DNA from: Mesorhizobium sp. WSM4313
Lineage (GTDB): Bacteria; Pseudomonadota; Alphaproteobacteria; Rhizobiales; Rhizobiaceae
Reading direction: 5' to 3'
Length of the DNA stretch: 64,000 bases
Assembly: GCF_002294725.1 (NCBI RefSeq)
Contig: NZ_NSFT01000003.1
Coordinates: 1-64,000 of the forward strand
Shown: piece after piece, positions 58,256 to 64,000 of the stretch
How the letters are laid out: each line of letters begins with the position of its first letter
Numbering within the stretch: position 1 is the stretch's first letter
Notes under the pieces: model-generated
Databases searched by the model: none
Told to the model about the DNA's origin: nothing
What the model saw: the letters and a program-made list of their open reading frames with translations, nothing else
Made by a program: the position numbers and the translations under genes

Positions 58256-58301
58256 TGATTGCATTGCTATCATTGCAAGCGCTACCTCATGCGAGTGCAA
58301 T
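58256..58301. promoter_or_regulatory. FitA/VapB-like operator candidates before coaBC
   Basis: TGATTGCA-T-TGCTATCA (58256-58272) is a 17-base imperfect palindrome (7 of 8 pairs). A second inverted repeat, ATTGCA (58272-58277) with TGCAAT (58296-58301), overlaps its end. TGCTATCA is, as I recall, the half-site bound by the gonococcal FitA antitoxin, whose ribbon-helix-helix domain resembles the one encoded four bases downstream. Confidence 0.55.
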
Positions 58302-58304
58302 CAC

Positions 58305-59780
58305 ATGGCCAGCATCACGATCCGCAATCTGGATGACGAGGTGAAGGACCTGCTCCGGCAACTCGCGGCCGAAAATGGCTGCTCGATGGAGGAGCAGGCT
58401 CGGGTAATGATACGCGCCGCGGTCGAAGGCCGGGCAGGGCAGGCCGACCGTATCGGGCAGATCGAAGAAAAGCTGCGTGCGCTGACAGGCTTAAAGGGGC
58501 AGGCGGTGCCAGTTGTCGCCGCATCCGCCAAATCAGTTTCGCGAGGCTCGCTCTCCGGCAAGCGCATCCTGCTCATTATCGGCGGCGGCATCGCGGCTTA
58601 CAAGGCGCTCGACCTGATCCGGCGGCTGCGCGAGCGGGGCGCTTCGGTGCGGGTGGTGATGACGTCGGCAGCGCAGGAATTCGTCACCACGCTGTCGGTC
58701 GGCGCGCTTTCGGCCGACCATGTCTTCACCGAGCTGTTCGACCGCAAGGACGAGCACGATGTCGGCCATATCAGGCTGTCGCGCGAGGCCGATCTGTTGG
58801 TTGTCGCGCCGGCCACCGCCGACCTGATGGCGAAGCTCGCCAACGGCCATGCCAACGACCTCGCCTCGACGGTGCTTCTGGCCACCGACAAGAAGGTGCT
58901 GATGGCGCCGGCGATGAACCCGAAAATGTGGGCGCATCCGGCAACGCGGCGCAATCGGGCGACCTTGCTCAAGGACGGCATCATCTTTGTCGGTCCCGGC
59001 AAGGGCGAGATGGCCGAGAGCAACGAAGCGGGCGAGGGCCGCATGGCCGAACCGCTGGAGATCGTCGCTGCGATCGAGGCTATGCTCGATGAGAAGCCGA
59101 AGCCGCTTGCCGGCCGCAGGATCATCGTCACCTCCGGTCCGACGCATGAGCCGATCGATCCGGTGCGCTACATCGCCAACCGCTCCTCGGGCAAGCAGGG
59201 CCATGCCATCGCGGCCGCGCTGGCTAAGCTCGGCGCCGATGTCAGGCTTGTCTCTGGCCCGGTCACCGTCGCCGATCCGGCCGGTGTCGCGACCACCCAC
59301 GTCGAAACGGCCGCGCAGATGAAGCAAGCGGTCGAGAGCCTGCTGCCGGCGGATGCCGCCGTGTTCGTCGCGGCGGTTGCCGACTGGCGCACGGAAAACA
59401 CCGCCGGCGAGAAGATCAAGAAGGTGGCGGGCAAAGGGCCGCCTTCGCTGCAGATGGTCGAGAACCCGGACATCCTGGCCGGCATCGGCCATCACGCGGA
59501 GCGACCAAGCCTCGTCGTCGGCTTCGCCGCCGAGACGCAGGACCTCATCGCCAATGCCGAGGCGAAGCTCAGGAAAAAGGGCGCGGACTTCATCGTCGCC
59601 AATGACGTCTCGCATGAAAGCGGCATCGGTCCATCCGGCGTGATGGGCGGCGACCGCAACAAGGTGCGCATCGTCTCCAGGACCGGCGTCGAGGAATGGC
59701 CGGAAATGGGCAAGGATGAGGTGGCGGCGCGGCTCGCCGCGCTGATTGCGGAGCGGCTGCAGCAGACTGTCGTCGTCTGA
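58305..59780 (+). CDS. coaBC: CoaBC with an N-terminal antitoxin-like RHH domain
   Basis: The 491-residue reading joins two parts. Residues 1-45 (MASITIRNLDDEVKDLLRQL, then ENGCSMEEQARVMIRAAVEG) are a FitA/VapB-type ribbon-helix-helix domain. After a linker, residues 83-265 are CoaC, the flavin decarboxylase (GKRILLIIGGGIAAYKALDL, VVAPATADLMAKLANG, PAMNPKMW), and about 270-491 are CoaB, the ligase (VTSGPTHEPIDPVRYIANRS, VVGFAAETQDL). Together CoaBC makes 4'-phosphopantetheine in coenzyme A synthesis. No stop separates the parts. An in-frame GTG at 58506 (residue 68) has AAAGGGG six bases before it and would give a 424-residue CoaBC of normal size, so two products are possible. The ATG at 58305 has only a weak GCGAG upstream. 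No PIN toxin gene adjoins. Confidence 0.9.
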   Translation: MASITIRNLDDEVKDLLRQLAAENGCSMEEQARVMIRAAVEGRAGQADRIGQIEEKLRALTGLKGQAVPVVAASAKSVSRGSLSGKRILLIIGGGIAAYKALDLIRRLRERGASVRVVMTSAAQEFVTTLSVGALSADHVFTELFDRKDEHDVGHIRLSREADLLVVAPATADLMAKLANGHANDLASTVLLATDKKVLMAPAMNPKMWAHPATRRNRATLLKDGIIFVGPGKGEMAESNEAGEGRMAEPLEIVAAIEAMLDEKPKPLAGRRIIVTSGPTHEPIDPVRYIANRSSGKQGHAIAAALAKLGADVRLVSGPVTVADPAGVATTHVETAAQMKQAVESLLPADAAVFVAAVADWRTENTAGEKIKKVAGKGPPSLQMVENPDILAGIGHHAERPSLVVGFAAETQDLIANAEAKLRKKGADFIVANDVSHESGIGPSGVMGGDRNKVRIVSRTGVEEWPEMGKDEVAARLAALIAERLQQTVVV

Positions 59781-59829
59781 GACCGAGCGGCAAGCGGGCA
59801 CTTCGGCCGCGGCCGCCGTGACATCCCCG

Positions 59830-61296
59830 TCAACCCGCTGCCAATCTCGGCCGGTTTGTCGCTGAAAATATCCTCAGCGCCGCCAGGCAGCCGAACACGC
59901 CGAGGGGCACGAAGGCCAGAAACAGCCAGCCGGCGACGCCTGCGGCCGCTTCACGGTTCAGACCTTCCGAGAAGCCGGTGGCATTGGCGACGATGCCGGC
60001 AAGCGCTGCGCCTACCGCATAGCCGATGCGCTGCATGGTCGGCACGGCGGCCGAGGCGATGGTCTGCTCACCGTCGCGGGCCGAGGCGACGATGACGCGC
60101 GTGAGGAAGGGCCAGCAAACGCCGAAGCCGCCGCCCTGCAAAAGGGCGCAGAGCAGGATCAGCGGGATCGAGCCTGCCGGGATTGTGTAGGCGAAGCCGG
60201 CGAGGCCGGAGGCGATCATCAAGGCGCCGACGACGATGATCAGCCTCTCGCGCTCCAGCGGTGCATTGGCGATGAGGATCGACAGGATCGACCAGGCGAT
60301 CGATTCTGCGGCGATGATGTAGCCGGTGGTCAGGATCGGAATGCCGTGCAACGTGGTCAGAAGCAGCGGCCCGTAAATGGTGAAGGTGCAGGTCGCCACG
60401 GAGAAAGCCGCAACCATCGTCATGCCGCTGCCAAGCGGCGAGCGCCATGAAAACAGAGGCGACGGGAAGAGCCGGGATTGCGGTCTAAGCGCATCCACGT
60501 GGAAGAAAAGCGCCAGGCCGGTCAGGCCGAGGAAGAGGAGCAGCGACGAGCGCAACAGGGCGATATCGATGCCGGCGGCGGCGATCAGCACGACGCTGAG
60601 GGCGAGACAGGCAAGCGCGGGATAGGGAAAGGGCGGTGCCTTGCCGCCGCTCGCCTGCGGCTTCCTCGCTTCAGGTGTGTCGAGCACGACGAAGCTTGCC
60701 AGCGCCATCGCCGCGCCGCCGAAGGTGAATACGCCGAAAGCCCAGCGCCACGACAGGAATTCGGTCATGAGAGCGCCTAGCATCGGGCCGCTGAAGGCGG
60801 CGACGCCCCAGATCGCGGACATGATGCCGAAGAGCTGCGGCCAGATGTTGCGTGGAAACAGGCGCTCGACCGAGACGAAAGCCAGCGATACCAGCGCGCC
60901 GCCGCCAAGCCCTTCGACCAGTCGCCCGACGAGGAACAACGGCATGGAAGGCGCCGCCGCGCAGATCAGCGCGCCGGTCGCATAGAGCAGGGCCGCGACC
61001 ATCATGTTGGAGCGCAGGGCGACATAACTGACCAGCCGGCCCGCAGCGGCGCCGGCGACGATCGCGCCGAGCTCGTAGATCGCCAGCGACCAGCCGACCA
61101 GCTGCACGCCCGCCAGTTCGCCGACCATGGCCGGCATCACCGTCGCCACCATTGTTTCGTTGGTGGCATGCAGCAGGATGCCGAGGCTGACGAAGCAGAA
61201 GCGCGCCAGATCGCCGCTTGCCCACAGCGCCCGCCAATCCACCCTGTTGCTGGCCACCCTGTTGCTGGCCACCTTGTTGCCGCTCGCTGCCGTCAC
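59830..61296 (-). CDS. MFS transporter, drug-efflux type
   Basis: A 488-residue major facilitator protein with about 14 membrane segments (DHA2-like). GWSLAIYELGAIVAGAAAGR (motif A region shifted), RLVEGLGGGALVSLAF and SWRWAFGVFTFGG are typical of drug exporters. The start is the GTG at 61296 with AGGAGA seven bases upstream. Residues 8-20 hold a short repeat (KVASNRVASNRV) made by three copies of a 15-base word in the DNA (about 61243-61287), so the N-terminus may vary in length between strains. Substrate unknown. Confidence 0.88.
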   Translation of the reverse strand: MTAASGNKVASNRVASNRVDWRALWASGDLARFCFVSLGILLHATNETMVATVMPAMVGELAGVQLVGWSLAIYELGAIVAGAAAGRLVSYVALRSNMMVAALLYATGALICAAAPSMPLFLVGRLVEGLGGGALVSLAFVSVERLFPRNIWPQLFGIMSAIWGVAAFSGPMLGALMTEFLSWRWAFGVFTFGGAAMALASFVVLDTPEARKPQASGGKAPPFPYPALACLALSVVLIAAAGIDIALLRSSLLLFLGLTGLALFFHVDALRPQSRLFPSPLFSWRSPLGSGMTMVAAFSVATCTFTIYGPLLLTTLHGIPILTTGYIIAAESIAWSILSILIANAPLERERLIIVVGALMIASGLAGFAYTIPAGSIPLILLCALLQGGGFGVCWPFLTRVIVASARDGEQTIASAAVPTMQRIGYAVGAALAGIVANATGFSEGLNREAAAGVAGWLFLAFVPLGVFGCLAALRIFSATNRPRLAAG

Positions 61297-61454
61297 GCCG
61301 ATCTCCTGCTTGTTTTGCGCACCTCATCCGCGTTGCGAACGAGGGGCAAGATCCAGTTCGGCAGGGCTTGTAGAACCTCAAGCGCAGTTGAGCTCAAGAG
61401 GCTTTTTCGCGGATTTCGAGGCAAGCCACCATTGGCGCCGAAGGGCTTTCCAAA

Positions 61455-61490
61455 GCACTCGGCCCGGAACAGATGTTCCGGGCCGAGTGC
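61455..61490 (-). terminator. Strong hairpin after the DUF992 gene
   Basis: GCACTCGGCCCGGAAC (61455-61470) and GTTCCGGGCCGAGTGC (61475-61490) are perfect 16-base arms with loop AGAT. On the minus strand it lies 28 bases after the DUF992 stop and is followed by TTTGG, a short U-tract, so an intrinsic terminator is likely. Confidence 0.8.
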
Positions 61491-61518
61491 GGCGCAATGA
61501 ATTTGAAAAGCCGAGGGC

Positions 61519-61995
61519 TCACTTGTAGGAGTGGACGAGGTCCAGCGACGCTACGGTGACGGCCAGGTTGAGGCCGGTCTGTGCCTGGACGCTGAGCGGC
61601 TCCAGCATGAAGGCGCTGTTCAAGCCGCCGACCAAGACGTTGGCGCCGCCGCCGGTCACCACGCTGGCCTCGGCGTTGACGCCGTAATAGCTGCCAGCGA
61701 GATCGCCCGCGTCATGGCTGCGGGTGGCGGCAAGCACCGCCCAGACGAGTTGGCCCTGATGCGTCTTGCCGACGTCGACGCCAAGCTTGGAGATCATCCC
61801 GGTATAAATCTCGGCCGGGCCGTGATGGGAAGGGCGGAAGACGCAGGAGACGCCCTTGTTCGACGTGATGACATAGCCGACACCGCCGTCGATGGTGCAA
61901 TCGAGCGTGCCGAGCCGGAGCGTGCCGGCGCTGACCGGAGAAGCGAGGACCGTGGCGGCAAGCGCGGCAGCGGCACAGGCAAGTGTCTTGATCAT
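61519..61995 (-). CDS. DUF992-family secreted protein
   Basis: A 158-residue protein with a signal peptide (MIKTLACAAAALAATVLASPVSA, cut before GTLRLGTL). The mature part matches DUF992: GTLRLGTLDCTIDGGVGYVI with one Cys, SCVFRP with the partner Cys, and the Gly-rich GSYYGVNAEASVVTGGGANV and LVGGLNSAFMLEPLSV. Proteins of this family are common in Rhizobiales, and their role is unknown. The ATG at 61995 follows AAAGGGAC. It ends with a strong terminator. Confidence 0.88.
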   Translation of the reverse strand: MIKTLACAAAALAATVLASPVSAGTLRLGTLDCTIDGGVGYVITSNKGVSCVFRPSHHGPAEIYTGMISKLGVDVGKTHQGQLVWAVLAATRSHDAGDLAGSYYGVNAEASVVTGGGANVLVGGLNSAFMLEPLSVQAQTGLNLAVTVASLDLVHSYK

Positions 61996-62219
61996 TGGAA
62001 AGTCCCTTTCGCGAAAATCTTGGCCCCGACTTAAATGATCGAGGTGCACGGAGCGTTCCGCCGAAACTTTGACGCGAACATGGCAAGGGTTAACGCATTG
62101 CCCGGGGCGGTTAACGGATCGCTATCGGCGTCTCCGCAGCGCATCATCGCGGCCGCCGACGGTGACCGGGAACGACGCCCAAGCGCCGTGCAATACACCC
62201 TTCCGGCGTCGGCTTGAGA

Positions 62220-63071
62220 TCAGCTGGCGTTGCCGCCGGTGCGCGACAGACCGTCCTTGGCCGGCTGGTAGTTGGGGTCGAGGTGGACAGCCTCGCGGTA
62301 GGACTTGGCGGCCCTGCCCTTGTCGCCGCGCTTTTCGTAGATCAGCGCCTGGTTGGCCCAGGCCTCGGCGTTCTTGCCGTCGAGCTTGATGGCCATGTTG
62401 AAGTCGGAGAAGGCGTTGTCCTCGTCGCCTGTCGCCAGATAGGAGAGGCCGCGGCCGTTGTAGGGTTCGGCGGCGTCCGGCGCCAGCGAGATCGCGGTCG
62501 AGAAATCCTCGATGGCGAATTTGTGCTGGCCCTGGCTCTGATAGATCAGGCCGCGATTGTGGTAGGCGCGGGCATCGGTGGTGTCGAGTTGGATCGCCTT
62601 CTGGAAGTCGTTGAAGGCATCTTGGGTGCGGCCCGCCTTGCGGTAGAGATTGCCGCGGCCGATATAGGCTGCGTCGTAGTTGGCGTTGATCTGGATCGAG
62701 CGGTTGTAGTCGGCCAAAGCGGCTTCCTGATTGCCGAGGAAGCGCTGGATCAGCGCGCGATTCGAATAGGCCTGGTAGAAGTTCGGATTGAGCTGGATCG
62801 CCTGGTTGAAGTCCTTGAGCGCCGCCTGGTACTGGCCGCCGCGGCCATAGGCCGAGCCGCGCACGTTATAGCCCTCGGGATCCTGCGGATTGCGCTGGAT
62901 GACCGCCGAAAGCGAGGAGATGTTCTCGCTCGATCCCTGCGCCTTGTCGATCGAGTTGAACTCACCCGTCGGGGTCGTCTGGCATGCTGCAAGCATCAGA
63001 CCCGAAAGCAGGGCCGCCGTCAGGGCGAAGCCGCGAAAAGCGGTTTTGCGCTCCACGGTAATTGCGTTCAT
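62220..63071 (-). CDS. TPR-repeat lipoprotein
   Basis: A 283-residue protein with a lipoprotein signal (lipobox LAAC near residue 30, LLSGLMLAACQTTPTG) and about six tetratricopeptide repeats from residue 65 on (GYNVRGSAYGRGGQYQAALK, AYSNRALIQRFLGNQEAALA, AYIGRGNLYRKAGRTQDAFN, AYHNRGLIYQSQGQHKFAIE and so on, spaced 34). It should sit at the outer or inner membrane facing the periplasm and act as a scaffold, like NlpI-type proteins. The ATG at 63071 has GAGGA seven bases upstream; a GTG four codons earlier overlaps that site. Confidence 0.88.
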   Translation of the reverse strand: MNAITVERKTAFRGFALTAALLSGLMLAACQTTPTGEFNSIDKAQGSSENISSLSAVIQRNPQDPEGYNVRGSAYGRGGQYQAALKDFNQAIQLNPNFYQAYSNRALIQRFLGNQEAALADYNRSIQINANYDAAYIGRGNLYRKAGRTQDAFNDFQKAIQLDTTDARAYHNRGLIYQSQGQHKFAIEDFSTAISLAPDAAEPYNGRGLSYLATGDEDNAFSDFNMAIKLDGKNAEAWANQALIYEKRGDKGRAAKSYREAVHLDPNYQPAKDGLSRTGGNAS

Positions 63072-63203
63072 CTTTGTCCTCACTGCCGCAGCGCCGTCAG
63101 TCCGTTCCCTCTCCGAACCGGCTCCAATACATAAACAAAAAGGTGGCGGCGATTCCGCATCGCGCCACCTTCGGTATCCTTCGAAAAGGACGAAAAATAG
63201 GCG

Positions 63204-63470
63204 TTATGAGCGCGGCGAGCGCGATGCGCCGGCGGCACCAGCCGGAGCCGGGCGCGGGGTCATCGGCAGCAGGCCTTCGCGCTGAGCGCGCTTGCGGGCC
63301 AGCTTGCGGGCGCGGCGCACGGCCTCGGCCTTCTCGCGGGCACGCTTCTCGGACGGCTTCTCGTAGTGACCGCGCATCTTCATTTCGCGGAAAATACCTT
63401 CGCGCTGCATCTTCTTCTTCAGCGCGCGAAGCGCCTGATCAACGTTGTTATCGCGGACGAGTACCTGCAC
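63204..63470 (-). CDS. rpsU: 30S ribosomal protein S21
   Basis: An 88-residue S21: the family start [20 protein letters not shown], then [20 protein letters not shown] and the basic stretch [12 protein letters not shown]. The start taken is the GTG at 63470 with AGGA eight bases upstream, matching the usual MQVLV N-terminus; an ATG ten codons earlier ([10 protein letters not shown]) has no ribosome-binding site. The C-terminal tail ([20 protein letters not shown]) is Ala/Pro-rich and longer than in enterobacteria, as in other rhizobial S21 proteins I know. Confidence 0.93.
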   Translation of the reverse strand: MQVLVRDNNVDQALRALKKKMQREGIFREMKMRGHYEKPSEKRAREKAEAVRRARKLARKRAQREGLLPMTPRPAPAGAAGASRSPRS

Positions 63471-63648
63471 GGGCAATCCTGTCTTCGGGTTTGAAATCAT
63501 TAGGCAAACAGCCATAGCTGACATGCCTCCGCGGCGAATTGCACCGCGAATTGTGGCGGCTGATAGCAGAATCAGGCTGGGATGTCCACCTCCGATTGCG
63601 CGAACGGCGATCAAAAACCCGAGCGCTGCGCGCGCATGTTTGCTCGCG

Positions 63649-64000
63649 CTACGCGGTCGCCAGATGGTGGCGCGCAAAGTCCTCGAAAAACTCACCATAA
63701 TCGCAGGTGATTTCCTCGCCTGCGGCGATGTCGCGAATGGCTGTGGCGCCGCCATACTGCGAGAAATCCGTGTTCGGCCGCTCCGAATGGTTCATGAAGC
63801 GGCCATTGTCCACCTCATAAACCATGAAGCCGGGCTTGTCCGGGCTCGGATAGGCATAGCGGTCGAGCAACTCGCGCAGATGCGGCGGCGCCGCCTCATA
63901 TTTATCCATCGGGATCAGCCGGTCGAAATCCGGATCGAGGCGCCAGATCGAAGCGCCCTTGCGGATCGGCTCGGCGGCGAAGACCCCGACCCCTTCGATG
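63649..64000 (-). CDS. SET-domain protein, 5' part outside the window
   Basis: The reading frame stays open to the window edge, so the gene's start is missing. The visible 116 residues begin [19 protein letters not shown], the opening of a SET domain, and end with [13 protein letters not shown] (the NHS cofactor-site motif) and [12 protein letters not shown] (the ELxxDY-like motif). SET domains transfer methyl groups from SAM to protein lysines; bacterial stand-alone copies are little studied. An internal ATG at 63909 is not the start, since the SET motif continues upstream of it. rpsU lies 178 bases further along in the same direction. Confidence 0.85.
   Translation of the reverse strand, partial: IEGVGVFAAEPIRKGASIWRLDPDFDRLIPMDKYEAAPPHLRELLDRYAYPSPDKPGFMVYEVDNGRFMNHSERPNTDFSQYGGATAIRDIAAGEEITCDYGEFFEDFARHHLATA

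Noticed and set aside
57396..58304. Much longer coaBC reading starting inside ubiB
   Set aside because: The extension is the shifted-frame shadow of ubiB and has Arg-rich shadow composition. The ribbon-helix-helix domain begins at 58305.
63500..63755. Longer form of rpsU
   Set aside because: Upstream residues do not resemble S21, and the GTG at 63470 has a proper ribosome-binding site and the family N-terminus.

Overview
The window is high-GC chromosomal DNA from an alphaproteobacterium of the order Rhizobiales, most likely Mesorhizobium or a close relative. This rests on the gene content (NasT/NasS nitrate control, many ABC sugar transporters, DUF992 and KTSC small proteins, ubiE-ubiB-coaBC order), on overlapping ATGA/GTGA gene junctions, and on scattered palindromic intergenic repeats of a rhizobial type. 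The assignment is from recall and pattern, not from a search. There is no phage, insertion sequence, CRISPR array or rRNA operon. The only tRNA is tRNA-Ser(GGA).

Layout. 0-5 kb: a metal-dependent amidohydrolase, a frameshifted ridA, two uncharacterised small genes and a HerA/DUF87-like ATPase. 5-10.6 kb: a type I secretion locus made of a VCBS/RTX surface protein with two exact 312-bp internal repeats, its ABC exporter and its HlyD adaptor. 10.7-20 kb: an assimilatory nitrate cluster (nasT, nasS, leader RNA, a 58-residue Tat-like peptide, a nitrate/nitrite MFS carrier, nirB, nirD, nasA). The leader carries a sigma-54 promoter, NtrC-like boxes, two hexaloop hairpins of the ANTAR target type and an overlapping terminator, so nitrogen limitation and nitrate sensing can both be read from the DNA. 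20-30 kb: a membrane protein of SLATT/PycTM-like layout, then a leftward sugar or polyol operon (RbsA/RbsC-type transporter, sugar epimerase-like protein, mannitol-dehydrogenase-family enzyme, SDR) with an RpiR regulator.

30-39 kb: a Gfo/Idh/MocA oxidoreductase, a TetR/methyltransferase divergent pair, and a second sugar locus (CUT1 binding protein plus two permeases, divergent from ROK kinase, GntR regulator and SIS isomerase) that lacks an ATPase gene. 39-46.5 kb: small conserved genes, a solitary nuoD, an AlkB-like dioxygenase, tRNA-Ser, membrane proteins, a BMP-type nucleoside-binding protein, a GNAT, an RskA-like fragment and slyX. 46.7-55.7 kb: a nucleoside uptake and salvage region (ATPase, two permeases, cdd, purine nucleoside phosphorylase, deoA; then upp and add in the opposite direction) interrupted by a retropepsin-like protease. 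55.8-64 kb: ubiE, ubiB, a coaBC gene fused to an N-terminal ribbon-helix-helix antitoxin-like domain, an MFS exporter, a DUF992 protein, a TPR lipoprotein, rpsU and the end of a SET-domain gene.

Most notable are the NasT leader, the antitoxin-CoaBC fusion with palindromic sites directly upstream, the exact repeats in the RTX protein, and several repeat elements that overlap stop codons or form long hairpins in regulatory gaps.
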